Assembly (NCBI GenBank): GCA_025352125.1
Contig: JANXTZ010000024.1
Location: 1 to 64,000 of the forward strand
Reading direction: 5' to 3'
Source of the DNA: Deinococcales bacterium
GTDB taxonomy: Bacteria > Deinococcota > Deinococci > Deinococcales > JAAFIG01
DNA length: 64,000 nucleotides
Position 1 is the first letter of the stretch. The number at the start of each line of letters is the position of its first letter. This document shows, piece after piece, positions 43,912 through 52,485 of this stretch. Made by a program: the position numbers and the translations under genes. Under the pieces are notes generated by a model. The model was not told the origin of the DNA. It saw nothing but the letters and a program-made list of their open reading frames with translations, and did not search any database.

Positions 43912-44029
43912 CAACTTGAGGGAGTAGCCACCGAAGGGCGCTCGAGGTCGTCAATACGAAAGTCATCGACTTTCCGTCTCGAGCACAGTTTTTAAAACGT
44001 TTGTTTTAAATCTGCGGGCGAGACTCAAA
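43912..44029 (+). ncRNA. yybP-ykoY manganese riboswitch
   Basis: The leader has the hallmark elements of the yybP-ykoY aptamer: GGGAGTAGCCACCGAAGGGCG at the 5' side, the GTCGTCAATACGA loop region, and GGGCGAGACT at the 3' side just before the ribosome site. This class senses Mn2+ and often sits upstream of TerC/YkoY and other Mn exporters, exactly the gene found here. One helix pairs GCTCGAGG (43940-43947) with the CTCGAGC at about 43979-43985, so it uses two copies of the genome-wide palindrome. Since the GGAGG site follows directly, control may be at translation initiation. Confidence 0.85.
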
Positions 44030-44040
44030 TCGGAGGATTG

Positions 44041-44979
44041 ATGGATATCCCGATTTGGGTGTGGTTTGCATTTTTATCTGGCGTTTTGGTGATGTTGGCT
44101 CTGGATTTGGGCGTTTTCAACCGCAAGTCCGATGTCATCTCGAGCAACCAAGCCGCCATCTGGTCGGCGGTCTGGGTGAGTTTATCGCTCGGTTTTGCGG
44201 GTTTCATGTTTTTGTGGCAAGGTCCGCAGCGCGGTCTGGAATGGATCACCGGTTATCTGATCGAGTACAGCCTGGCAGTTGATAATATTTTTGTTTTCGT
44301 GCTCGTGTTCACCGCGTTTGCCGTACCGGTCGCCTACAGAAGGCGCGTGCTGTTTTGGGGCATCATTGGCGCTTTGGTCATGCGCGGCGCGATGATTGCC
44401 CTCGGGGCGGCGCTGCTCGAGCAATTTCACTGGATTTTGTACGTTTTCGGCGGCATTCTACTGATTGCGGGTTACCGCATGATGTTTGCCAAAAAGGAAG
44501 AGCCGAGCGATCTCGAGCACAACCCCATCGTCAAACTGGCACGGCGTTTCATCAAGATTTCGCCGCAATACGATGGACAAAAATTCTTCACCGTGCAAAA
44601 CGGCGTTCGCATGGCGACACCGCTGGTTTTGGTGTTGATCGTGATTGAGTTTACCGACCTGGTGTTTGCCGTGGACAGCATTCCCGCGATTTTTGCGGTC
44701 ACCCGAGAGCCGTTTATTGTCTTTACCAGCAATGTCATGGCGATCCTTGGACTTCGCAGTTTGTACGTCTTGCTCGAGGGTTTTGTGGACCGGTTTGTTT
44801 ACCTCAAAACGGGCTTGTCGATCATTTTGGTCTTTATCGGCGCTAAATTGTTACTGCTGGATGTTTTCAAAATACCGACAGCACTGTCCCTTGGCGTGGT
44901 CATCACCATTTTGGTGGTCAGTGTCGTCGCCAGCATCCTTAAAACCAAAGATGCCGCGAAAAAACTTGAAACTGTCTGA
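44041..44979 (+). CDS. TerC/Alx-family membrane protein, probable manganese exporter
   Basis: This 312-residue protein has about nine membrane helices and family motifs with acidic residues inside them (LALDLGVFNRKSDVIS, then EYSLAVDNIFVFVLVFTAF and IEFTDLVFAVDSIPAIFAVTREPFIVFTSN). TerC/Alx proteins are linked to Mn2+ efflux. GGAGG lies 4 bases before ATG 44041. The upstream manganese riboswitch makes Mn homeostasis the best call. In Deinococcus-like organisms Mn levels matter for oxidative-stress resistance. Confidence 0.93.
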   Translation: MDIPIWVWFAFLSGVLVMLALDLGVFNRKSDVISSNQAAIWSAVWVSLSLGFAGFMFLWQGPQRGLEWITGYLIEYSLAVDNIFVFVLVFTAFAVPVAYRRRVLFWGIIGALVMRGAMIALGAALLEQFHWILYVFGGILLIAGYRMMFAKKEEPSDLEHNPIVKLARRFIKISPQYDGQKFFTVQNGVRMATPLVLVLIVIEFTDLVFAVDSIPAIFAVTREPFIVFTSNVMAILGLRSLYVLLEGFVDRFVYLKTGLSIILVFIGAKLLLLDVFKIPTALSLGVVITILVVSVVASILKTKDAAKKLETV

Positions 44980-45027
44980 ATCTCGGGTTGAACCTCAATT
45001 TTCCTGTTCAGACTGCAAGGGAGCCGT

Positions 45028-45360
45028 ATGAAAAACTGTCCCGTAGACAACGTGCCATTGATGGAAATCAACAAATCTGGAGTCATGATCGATGTTTGCC
45101 CAGAATGCAAGGGCGTCTGGTTGGATCGCGGCGAACTCGAGAAAATCGTGAATGTGACCAAGGAACTTGAAGCCGAATTCAACCGCGATCAACAGCGAGT
45201 CGAGCCTCGAGCCGAACCTGAGCGCGAGCGTTACCGTGAAGAGCCGCGTCATGAATCTCGAGATGATCGTTACAGACGCTCCGAGCGTGAAGACGACGAT
45301 GAGCGTTCAAGGCGCGGCAAGCGGGGCGCTTTGGGCATGATATTTGATATTTTTGACTAA
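45028..45360 (+). CDS. Zinc-ribbon (TFIIB-type) protein with charged tail
   Basis: GGGAGCC precedes ATG 45028. The 110-residue product has an N-terminal zinc ribbon (CPVDNVPL, then CPECKGVWLDRGEL; Cys4 and the CxxC at about 24-27) characteristic of zf-TFIIB proteins, and a tail from about 50 made almost entirely of Arg, Glu and Asp, ending in GMIFDIFD. It lies 48 bases after terC and may be co-transcribed under the Mn riboswitch. Partner and function unknown. Confidence 0.8.
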   Translation: MKNCPVDNVPLMEINKSGVMIDVCPECKGVWLDRGELEKIVNVTKELEAEFNRDQQRVEPRAEPERERYREEPRHESRDDRYRRSEREDDDERSRRGKRGALGMIFDIFD

Positions 45361-45366
45361 CCAAAT

Positions 45367-45400
45367 AAAACCTCGAGCCTTACAAAAGCCCGAGGTTTTA
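45367..45400. terminator. Bidirectional terminator between convergent genes
   Basis: AAAACCTCG (45367-45375) pairs with CGAGGTTTT (45391-45399), giving a T-rich end on both strands between the zinc-ribbon gene and the glycerate kinase gene. Confidence 0.75.
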
Positions 45401-45401
45401 C

Positions 45402-46649
45402 TTAGGAAACGGTTCGCATGACACAGCGAAAATCGTTGACATTTGTCCCCGTTGGACCGACCACCACAAGGTCGTTCAAAGCGGCAAAAAACGAGTATGA
45501 ATCGTTGTTCTCGAGCATGGCTGGTGCATCCAATCCTAACCTCGCCGCACGCTCGAGGGTCTCTGGGGTCAGGATTGCGCCCGCCGCCTCGGTCACGCCA
45601 TCAATGCCATCGGTGTCGCAGGCGATGGCGTACAAGTCTGGAGCGCCTTTCAACTCGAGCGCCAATGCCAGCAAGAATTCGCAATTTCGTCCCCCGCGTC
45701 CGGTTCCGCGCACGGTCACGGTGGTCTCGCCTCCAGACAAGAAAGCTGTACCTGGCGATAATAATTGGGCTTCCAGGGCATGTGTTTTTGCGGCTTTTCG
45801 AGCCTCACCCGTGATGTTGTCGGCATGAATTCGAGTCTTGATGCCCGCGTTTTCCAATAACACCCGTGCCACCTCGAGGGCGCTGGCATTGGTGACGATC
45901 AAATGATTCTCGACCCTGGAAAAGGCTGGATGGTCTGGTTTGAGCGTTTCAAACTTGCTGTCACGAAAAAACCCGAGTACCGACGGTGAGTCAATGTTGT
46001 ATTTCTCGAGGACGCGAATCGCGTCTTGAAAGGTGGTCGGGTCGGGCGCGGTTGGACCGCTGGCAATGGTCGAAAGATCGTCTCCAACCACGTCAGACAC
46101 GATCAAAGAGATGACTCGGGCGGGTGATGCCGCAAGTGCCAGACGCCCACCTTTGAGCCGTGACAAGTGCTTGCGAACCGCGTTCATCTCGTTAATGTCT
46201 GCCCCAGAATTTAACAGTGACCGGTTGATTTGCAGTTTTTCCGAAAGCGCAACCCCGTTTGGCGCAACCATCAACGCCGAACCACCGCCAGACAGCAGCA
46301 CGACGACCAGATCATCGCTCGAGAGTCCTCGAACCGCCTTGAGAATTTGGCTTCCAGCATATTCACTGGCATTGTCTGGCACGGGATGACCCGCCTCGAG
46401 CAATTTGATGCGTTTTGGTTTGTCCAAGGCGTGACCGTAACGGGTGACGACCAGACCCTCGAGTTCAGCCTCCCAGGTGTCCTCGAAGGCTTTTGCCATG
46501 CTGGCGGCAGCCTTGCCGCCGCCGACCACAATGGTTTTGCCCGCCGGACGCCGAATCGATTGCGCCGCCTGACAAACCGCCTGGTCTGGCCTGGCGGTCT
46601 TGACAGCGGTCTGAAACGCTGCCAGCAAACGGTCTCGAGCCTGAATCAT
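45402..46649 (-). CDS. Glycerate 2-kinase (MOFRL family)
   Basis: This 415-residue protein has the GckA/TtuD layout: an N-terminal DUF4147 domain (VVGGGKAAASMAKAFE, TRYGHALDKPKRIKLLEAGHPVPD, VVLLSGGGSALMVAPNG) and a C-terminal MOFRL domain (TAFLSGGETTVTVRGTGRGGRNCEFLLALAL). It phosphorylates D-glycerate to 2-phosphoglycerate, joining the glyoxylate and serine routes to glycolysis, and so fits a cell that metabolises glycine. Confidence 0.93.
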   Translation of the reverse strand: MIQARDRLLAAFQTAVKTARPDQAVCQAAQSIRRPAGKTIVVGGGKAAASMAKAFEDTWEAELEGLVVTRYGHALDKPKRIKLLEAGHPVPDNASEYAGSQILKAVRGLSSDDLVVVLLSGGGSALMVAPNGVALSEKLQINRSLLNSGADINEMNAVRKHLSRLKGGRLALAASPARVISLIVSDVVGDDLSTIASGPTAPDPTTFQDAIRVLEKYNIDSPSVLGFFRDSKFETLKPDHPAFSRVENHLIVTNASALEVARVLLENAGIKTRIHADNITGEARKAAKTHALEAQLLSPGTAFLSGGETTVTVRGTGRGGRNCEFLLALALELKGAPDLYAIACDTDGIDGVTEAAGAILTPETLERAARLGLDAPAMLENNDSYSFFAALNDLVVVGPTGTNVNDFRCVMRTVS

Positions 46650-46891
46650 TGGATTTTCTCGAGGCGCTTGATCATGCCTTGCCGTTTTTGGCTTTGGATT
46701 TGCTCAACATCGGGTTTGAAAAACATTGGCATCGACTTGCATCTTAAACCGTTTTTCATGGCTCGAGAACAACTTTGAGTTGTCAATTTGGAACTTTGAG
46801 ATCAACGCTCTGGGCGATGTTCGAGCCTGACTTCTTAGCGAGGTTCACTGGTTCTGGGCGCTTTGACCTGGATTCAGACACATCAACCCAG

Positions 46892-46897
46892 TAGACT
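46892..46897 (+). promoter_or_regulatory. -10 box of ispH (leaderless)
   Basis: TAGACT lies 6 bases before ATG 46904. The rest of the 46650-46903 gap shows no gene. Confidence 0.6.
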
Positions 46898-46903
46898 GAG
46901 ACC

Positions 46904-47902
46904 ATGATAGAGACGGTTTATCTCGCGCAACCCAGGGGGTTTTGCGCCGGTGTGGTCATGGCAATTGACGCCGTGAAGCTTGCCGCCAAGTCCGCCAGCG
47001 ATCAAAAGACTGGCGATCTGGTTGTTTATCACAGCATCGTACACAATGACACGGTGGTCGGACGGCTCGAGCGCGAGGATGGCGTGCGTTTTGTCGAAAA
47101 TTTGTCTGACTTAGAGCACTTGCAACACGCTGGCGATACCGTGGTGTTCTCGGCGCACGGCGTCTCCCCTGCTTTGCGTCACGAGGCTGCGGCTCGGGGT
47201 CTTGCCACCATTGATGCGACCTGCCCGTTGGTGACAAAAGTGCATTCCGAATCCAAAAAGTACGCGGCGCTCGGCTATCAAATTTTGCTGATCGGAGACT
47301 CGAGCAACCATCAAGAAATTGTTGGGACATACGGCGAAGCAGCCGAGCAGACAACACTGGTCAGTGTCCTGGGCAACCGCAAGATTGATCCCAACATGGC
47401 TGACCCGTACACGGTTTCCGTCCCCGACCCAGAAAAAGTGATCGTCCTGACCCAGACCACGTTGTCGGTGGACGACACTGACAAAACCATTGAGGTTCTC
47501 AGATCGCGCTTTCCAAATTTGACCATTCCATCCCGAGACGACCTGTGTTACGCCACCAAAAACCGTCAGGCGGCAGTCAGGCAAATCGCGCCGCATGTCG
47601 ATTTGTTCTTGGTCGTGACCAGCACCACCTCGAGCAACGGAATGCGGCTTTTGGAGCTTGCAGAACATCTGACACCTCGAGCACAGCGCCTTGACAGCCT
47701 GAGGGATTTGCAAGAATCCTGGCTGGTTGGTGTCCGAAGTGTTGGCATCAGCAGTGCCGCCAGCACGCCTGACGATCTGGTGCAGGAAATTCTGGCTTTT
47801 TTCAAAAGCCAGAATCCAAATTTGCAAGTCATCCAGGAGGGCGAACCCGAAGACATCGAATTTAGAATGCCAGAACGGGTCCCAGCGCCGGCACGGTTTT
47901 AA
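46904..47902 (+). CDS. ispH: 4-hydroxy-3-methylbut-2-enyl diphosphate reductase
   Basis: This 332-residue protein has the three iron-sulfur cysteines of IspH/LytB in PRGFCAGV (Cys14), [11 protein letters not shown] (about 104) and [11 protein letters not shown] (about 203), plus [10 protein letters not shown]. It makes IPP and DMAPP in the last step of the MEP isoprenoid pathway using a [4Fe-4S] cluster. It appears leaderless and monocistronic, and is convergent with the peptidase gene. Confidence 0.97.
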   Translation: MIETVYLAQPRGFCAGVVMAIDAVKLAAKSASDQKTGDLVVYHSIVHNDTVVGRLEREDGVRFVENLSDLEHLQHAGDTVVFSAHGVSPALRHEAAARGLATIDATCPLVTKVHSESKKYAALGYQILLIGDSSNHQEIVGTYGEAAEQTTLVSVLGNRKIDPNMADPYTVSVPDPEKVIVLTQTTLSVDDTDKTIEVLRSRFPNLTIPSRDDLCYATKNRQAAVRQIAPHVDLFLVVTSTTSSNGMRLLELAEHLTPRAQRLDSLRDLQESWLVGVRSVGISSAASTPDDLVQEILAFFKSQNPNLQVIQEGEPEDIEFRMPERVPAPARF

Positions 47903-47912
47903 ACTCGGGTTC

Positions 47913-49592
47913 TTATGCCAACTCGAGCTGCCGAGACACGAATTCCATCACCTTTTTGACCACGTTTTGGTCAAATGGCATGGCAATTCCGGCGGCACGA
48001 AACAACCCTGCCAAGCCTCTGGTGTGTCCCAAACCCAGGGCGTGACGGTATTGCTTTACGGTGTCAGTCGGATTCTCGAGCGAATGCTGCCAGAGTTGCA
48101 ACGCGCCCAGTTGGGCGATGCCGTATTCGATGTAATAAAACGGCGCGGTGAAAATGTGGCTCTGCAACTGCCAGCGCATTGAAAGTACGTCTTGTAGGTT
48201 TGTAAAGTCGATGGATGGAATAAATTTTTGGTGCAACTCCGACCATTTGGCGTGGATATCAACGATCTCGATGTTGTCTGGAGCTTGGGCATACAACCAG
48301 TGTTGGAAGGCGTCCACCACCGCCATGTAGGGCAAAAATTGAATCGCCGCGCCGCGCAAGTGGTTCTTTCGGGCGCGTCCTGCATCCTGGGAACTGTAAA
48401 AACCACCGTTTTCGAGTTCCAGATGGGGACTGGCAAGCAATTCCATGCCCATGCTGGCAACCTCGCAAAATTCCATGGGACCGTGATAATTCCAATGCAG
48501 GTCTTGATGTCGGTACGACTCGAGGGCATGAAAGGCGTGTCCACCCTCGTGCAGCATGGTTTGAACGTCGTCGTGTGTGCCGACCGCGTTCATAAAAATA
48601 TAGGCTTTCCCCGAGGCTGGAAAAAAATCACAGTAACCGCCTGGACCTTTGCCCGCTCGAGCTTCCAGGTCAAGGTCTTGTTCGCGCAGGCTCTCAAACT
48701 GTGCGCCAAGTTCTGGGTCGAGCGCCTGAAACATGCTCGAGACTTTGGTTTCGAGTTCAGACACGCTCAAAAATGGCTGCAAAGCCGGTTTTCCGTCGTA
48801 TTCAACGGCAAGGTCCCAGGGTCGCAAGGTTTCCAGATTCAGTTTTTTGCGGCGCTCGAGCCGTGACGCTGTGGCAAGGGGTACGACCTGCTCAAAAATG
48901 ATTTGATCCAGGTTTTGGGCATCTTTGGGGCTGTAATCAAAGCGGTTTTTCTCGAGCCAGATGTACTCGCGGTAATCCTGGAAGTCGGCATTTTTGGCGA
49001 TTTGCCGTCGCAGGTGCAGCATTTTCAAGAATATGGTGTCAAGTTCTTCGCGCACCAATGCCCAAGCGGCAACCATGTCCCGAAATATTCGCTCGCGCAC
49101 ATCCCGATCTGGCAACTCGAGTTTGGCGTTTGCCGCGTAAAACGTGATCTTTTGCCCCTCGAACTCGATCTCGAGCGAACCCACAATCTTGTCGTATTCG
49201 ACTGCCAGCTTGCCGAGTTCGGTTTGAAGTGGCAGGTTTTGCGCTCTAAAAATTTGGGCTTCGGTGCGGATTCGTTTCAGCAATTCCTGGGTTTGGTTGG
49301 TGGGTTGAAATTGATCGAGTGCCAACAGTTTTTGTTTGAGTTGATTTGCCGCCAGACTGACGGGTGGCAAGACATTCTCGAGCAAATCAAGATACAGCGC
49401 CTCGGCTTTCTGGTTTGCCGTGTCTTCCATTTTGGCTCGGTACGCCCTCGAGAATGCCTCATAAATTTGGGCTTCAAGGTCAGACCAACTTTTGAGCCAA
49501 CCTTCAACATTGGTCGTGTCGAGTTCTTGTTGTTGGAGTGCCTGAAATGACGGCTGAATACTGCTCCAGTTTAAGGGGTTTTGCAAAATCAT
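47913..49592 (-). CDS. M3-family oligoendopeptidase
   Basis: This 559-residue metallopeptidase carries the HExxH zinc motif in TMLHEGGHAFHALESYRHQD (about 345-352) and the downstream family Glu in HYHGPMEFCEVASMGMELL. It fits the PepF-like M3 clan that degrades oligopeptides in the cytoplasm. No signal peptide is seen. TAAACT 6 bases before ATG 49592 indicates a leaderless start. Confidence 0.92.
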   Translation of the reverse strand: MILQNPLNWSSIQPSFQALQQQELDTTNVEGWLKSWSDLEAQIYEAFSRAYRAKMEDTANQKAEALYLDLLENVLPPVSLAANQLKQKLLALDQFQPTNQTQELLKRIRTEAQIFRAQNLPLQTELGKLAVEYDKIVGSLEIEFEGQKITFYAANAKLELPDRDVRERIFRDMVAAWALVREELDTIFLKMLHLRRQIAKNADFQDYREYIWLEKNRFDYSPKDAQNLDQIIFEQVVPLATASRLERRKKLNLETLRPWDLAVEYDGKPALQPFLSVSELETKVSSMFQALDPELGAQFESLREQDLDLEARAGKGPGGYCDFFPASGKAYIFMNAVGTHDDVQTMLHEGGHAFHALESYRHQDLHWNYHGPMEFCEVASMGMELLASPHLELENGGFYSSQDAGRARKNHLRGAAIQFLPYMAVVDAFQHWLYAQAPDNIEIVDIHAKWSELHQKFIPSIDFTNLQDVLSMRWQLQSHIFTAPFYYIEYGIAQLGALQLWQHSLENPTDTVKQYRHALGLGHTRGLAGLFRAAGIAMPFDQNVVKKVMEFVSRQLELA

Positions 49593-49598
49593 AGGTCC

Positions 49599-49604
49599 AG
49601 TTTA
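49599..49604 (-). promoter_or_regulatory. -10 box of the M3 peptidase gene (leaderless)
   Basis: TAAACT on the minus strand, 6 bases before ATG 49592. Confidence 0.6.
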
Positions 49605-49621
49605 ACGCCAGGACCAAGAAA

Positions 49622-49981
49622 TTACTTCTCGAGCACAAAATCCAGCGCCCGAACCACGTCGCCCTGCCAGAACAGGTAGGCACGGTAACGTCCCAACACC
49701 GCGTCGGTCAGTTTCCACTCGAGACTCTGGGTACTCAGCGAAATCAATCTGGAATCTTCAGTCACGGGGTCGTCGTTGCGCTCGAGTTTAACGCTCAGAT
49801 AGCCCTCGGTCGGAATTTTTTGAAACTCGAGGCGCAACAAAATGTCCGCTCCCGAGCGGGTCAGTTCGGCGCGTCCGAGCACCAGTCGAGGCTCGAGCGA
49901 CAACGGCGCGGGGGTGAGCGGCAAAAACGTGTAACTGCAACCCGAGAGTGCAAAAATGAAGACCAGCAAAAATCGGCGCAT
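49622..49981 (-). CDS. Small lipoprotein, unknown function
   Basis: From ATG 49981 the 119-residue product has a lipoprotein signal (RRFLLVFIFALSGCSY, lipid-modified Cys about 16) and a mature part of alternating beta-strand character. TACACT lies 9 bases before the ATG, giving a leader of 2-3 bases. An upstream ATG at 49999 adds six residues and is less likely. No family recognised. Confidence 0.6.
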   Translation of the reverse strand: MRRFLLVFIFALSGCSYTFLPLTPAPLSLEPRLVLGRAELTRSGADILLRLEFQKIPTEGYLSVKLERNDDPVTEDSRLISLSTQSLEWKLTDAVLGRYRAYLFWQGDVVRALDFVLEK

Positions 49982-50023
49982 GTGATCTCGAGTGTACAAA
50001 ATGTTGATGAAAACTTCTTTTGC

Positions 50024-50245
50024 TTAAGCCTCAAGCTCTTCTTCGGCGATCAAAGACGCCAACAGTGGCTCGAGCGAGGTGCCGTCGGCGAGTTCTTTGC
50101 TGATTTTTTCGATGGCAAGGCGTACCACCTCTGACTTGGAAACCAGACGCTCTGGGCTGGAAAGCTCGTAGGCGGCTTTGGTCAACAAGGCGTCTTGCTC
50201 GTCAGAAATCACAACCTGGAGGCGCTTTTTTTCTTTTTTGGGCAT
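50024..50245 (-). CDS. Ribbon-helix-helix-like DNA-binding protein
   Basis: GGAGGT lies 7 bases before ATG 50245. The 73-residue product starts PKKEKKRLQVVISDEQDALLTKAAYELS and continues with SKSEVVRLAIEKISKEL, a basic strand followed by two helices as in CopG/Arc-type regulators, with an acidic C-terminus. It may be a small repressor or the antitoxin of a missing partner. Confidence is moderate because the fold is inferred from pattern only. Confidence 0.6.
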   Translation of the reverse strand: MPKKEKKRLQVVISDEQDALLTKAAYELSSPERLVSKSEVVRLAIEKISKELADGTSLEPLLASLIAEEELEA

Positions 50246-50374
50246 TTGATTGACCTCCGTGTGCGGCATTGGAGGCAGTCTAGCATGGTTGTCAACAGAG
50301 TTTCATAGGCAAAGTCTCTTTTTGACAATGACACTCTCTTGTAGGAATCTTCACATTTTGAGCCGAATGTGTAT

Positions 50375-50380
50375 TATACT
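50375..50380 (+). promoter_or_regulatory. -10 box of murA (leaderless)
   Basis: TATACT lies 6 bases before ATG 50387, in frame with murA, which implies an N-terminal extension. Confidence 0.6.
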
Positions 50381-50386
50381 CATATC

Positions 50387-51787
50387 ATGGCGATCAGCAT
50401 CGCAAGCAAAGAAGTCATTGGATCAATATCCAACCGCTCGAATTTCGGGAAGGATTCTCGAGCAGAAAGAACCAACATGCCACCCCTTTTTGAGTCTAAA
50501 ACCATGTCCAATGCGCCGTTAATCATTCGTGGCGGCAATCCAGTCAGCGGTATCTTGCCAGTCAATCCGTCCAAAAATGCGGCGCTGCCGATCATTGCCG
50601 CCTCACTATTGATCGGCGAACCCATTGTTCTGAACGGTGTGCCGCGCCTTTCTGACATGGAGTGCATCCTCGAGATCGTCAAATCCCTCGGGGCAAATTT
50701 TGAATGGATTTCGCAGCACAGCCTGCGCATTCACACCCCAGAGATCACCAGCATCGAAGCACCTTACAGTTTGGTTTCCAAAATGCGTGCCAGTTTCAAC
50801 GTGTTGGGACCGCTTTTGGCACGGGCTGGCGAGGCACGAATCAGCATGCCAGGCGGTTGCTCGTTCGGCGTGCGTCCAGTCGATCAGCACGTCAAGGCAC
50901 TGCGGGCAATGGGGGCGACGGTGGTCGAAAACAATGGCGACTTCATCGCCGTTCGTGACCGACCGCTGACGGGTCGTTTCGTGTTTGATCTCTTAACAGT
51001 TGGCGGCACGCAAAACGCCATCTCAGCCGCAACCCTGGGCACAGGTATTGTGCGCCTCGAGAATGCCTCAATTGACCCCGATGTGATCGATTTGTGCAAT
51101 TTCTTGAACACCATGGGTGCAAAAATTCACGGCATTGGAACCCACACGCTCGAGATTGAGGGCGTGGAAAAACTGCACGGTGGCGAGTACAACATCATTC
51201 CAGACCGCCTGGAGGCAGCCACCTTCATGCTGGTCGCCGCCGCCTCACGCGGGATTCTGACCCTGACCAATGCCAACCTGGCGCATTTGCGTTCGGTGTC
51301 GGCGAAATTGATTGAGGCGGGTGTCGGCATCCTCGAGATGGACAACACCACGGTTCGGATCGATGCCAGCAGCAACAAGTTCAATCCCCTGCACTTGTCG
51401 GTTGCCGAGTTTCCTGGTTTTCCAACCGACGTTCAACCGATGATGAGCGCGTTTCTGGCAACCGTTCCTGGCACGAGCCGCATCACCGACCGCATTTACC
51501 CAACCCGTTTTGGTTACAGCGCCGAACTGAATCGCCTTGGTGCCAAAACAGAGGTGCTCGACTCGAGCATTTTGATTGAAGGCACGCGTCTGCACGGCGC
51601 TCCAGTCAAAGCCGCCGATATCCGCGCCGGTGCAGCCCTGGTGGTTGCCGCCGCCGCCATAGAGGGCGAAACCAGAATTCAGGGCGTCGAATTTCTCAAC
51701 CGTGGCTACGAGAACCTCGAGCAGCGCCTGATGTCGATAGGGGTGGACACCACCCGCGACGGTTTGCGACTGGCAAACGCAAGTTAA
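50387..51787 (+). CDS. murA: UDP-N-acetylglucosamine 1-carboxyvinyltransferase
   Basis: MurA transfers enolpyruvate from PEP to UDP-GlcNAc, the first committed step of peptidoglycan synthesis. The conserved part starts at NAPLIIRGGNPVSGILPVNPSKNAALPIIAA and has the catalytic Cys loop SMPGGCSFGVRPVDQH, with Cys as in fosfomycin-sensitive enzymes. A TATACT box 6 bases before ATG 50387 predicts a 466-residue protein with about 39 extra N-terminal residues (MAISIASKEVIGSI...). If instead ATG 50504 is used, as in ordinary MurA, the length is about 427, but that ATG has neither a ribosome site nor a matching -10 box. Confidence 0.95.
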   Translation: MAISIASKEVIGSISNRSNFGKDSRAERTNMPPLFESKTMSNAPLIIRGGNPVSGILPVNPSKNAALPIIAASLLIGEPIVLNGVPRLSDMECILEIVKSLGANFEWISQHSLRIHTPEITSIEAPYSLVSKMRASFNVLGPLLARAGEARISMPGGCSFGVRPVDQHVKALRAMGATVVENNGDFIAVRDRPLTGRFVFDLLTVGGTQNAISAATLGTGIVRLENASIDPDVIDLCNFLNTMGAKIHGIGTHTLEIEGVEKLHGGEYNIIPDRLEAATFMLVAAASRGILTLTNANLAHLRSVSAKLIEAGVGILEMDNTTVRIDASSNKFNPLHLSVAEFPGFPTDVQPMMSAFLATVPGTSRITDRIYPTRFGYSAELNRLGAKTEVLDSSILIEGTRLHGAPVKAADIRAGAALVVAAAAIEGETRIQGVEFLNRGYENLEQRLMSIGVDTTRDGLRLANAS

Positions 51788-51806
51788 ATCTTACAATCGA
51801 GGCTCG

Positions 51807-51833
51807 AGCGTCACCAAACGGTGGCGCTTTTTT
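51807..51833 (+). terminator. Rho-independent terminator after murA
   Basis: AGCGTCACC (51807-51815) pairs with GGTGGCGCT (51820-51828) with one wobble, followed by six T. Confidence 0.85.
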
Positions 51834-51912
51834 CTGATGGGAGAACGACAGTTCAAGAAAGCCTGAACGACAAGAGCACAATTGATACGTAAAATGCCAA
51901 TCGAGGTTTACT

Positions 51913-52416
51913 GTGAAAAAGTTTTTAATTTTGATGGTTACATTGTTTGGTTTCTCGAGTCTTGACTCAAACGCTCTTGCCGCTGGCGAGTATTTTGGAG
52001 TTCGCTTCGAGGCGCTGATTCCTTCGGCTGGCACAGAGTTTTCCGTCTTGTACCCACTTTTGGGGGCAGAGTTTGGCGTGGAATTTGATGCTGGGGGAAC
52101 CGATGTCGGCATTCGCGCCAGCATCACAACCCTGATCGTCTGGTTTCGTCTGGCGCTCGATGCCTATTTTGTGCTGCCTTCAAACCTGTACGGTTCGGGC
52201 GCGTATTTTGGACTGGGCGGCGGCTTGTTTGCCGTGCCATTCGCTAAAGCCAACACCAACGCCTTCTTGCCCGAAATTCGCGGCATCATCGGTTACCAAA
52301 GCTCGATCCCGACGCTGGGAGGACGTTTTTTTATCGAACTTGTGCCGAGCGTCTATTTCAACAACTCGGGTTCGGTGTTTGTGGTCAGCCTCGGAACGGG
52401 TCTGACCTTCAGATAA
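51913..52416 (+). CDS. Exported, probably beta-barrel protein, unknown
   Basis: GAGG lies 7 bases before GTG 51913. The 167-residue product has a signal peptide (KKFLILMVTLFGFSSLDSNALA) followed by amphipathic beta-strands rich in Gly, Phe and Tyr and ending in SLGTGLTFR, a C-terminal aromatic-Arg end reminiscent of outer-membrane barrels. Its size suits an 8-strand barrel. Function not known. Confidence 0.65.
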   Translation: MKKFLILMVTLFGFSSLDSNALAAGEYFGVRFEALIPSAGTEFSVLYPLLGAEFGVEFDAGGTDVGIRASITTLIVWFRLALDAYFVLPSNLYGSGAYFGLGGGLFAVPFAKANTNAFLPEIRGIIGYQSSIPTLGGRFFIELVPSVYFNNSGSVFVVSLGTGLTFR

Positions 52417-52473
52417 CTGCTTTGCCGGCTCGAGTTTAAACACTGACTTGCGCAGGTTTTAGCGCTTGTCTGG

Positions 52474-52479
52474 TACGCT
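52474..52479 (+). promoter_or_regulatory. -10 box of the ClC gene (leaderless)
   Basis: TACGCT lies 6 bases before GTG 52486, preferring that start over the GTG at 52480. Confidence 0.55.
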
Positions 52480-52485
52480 GTGACG

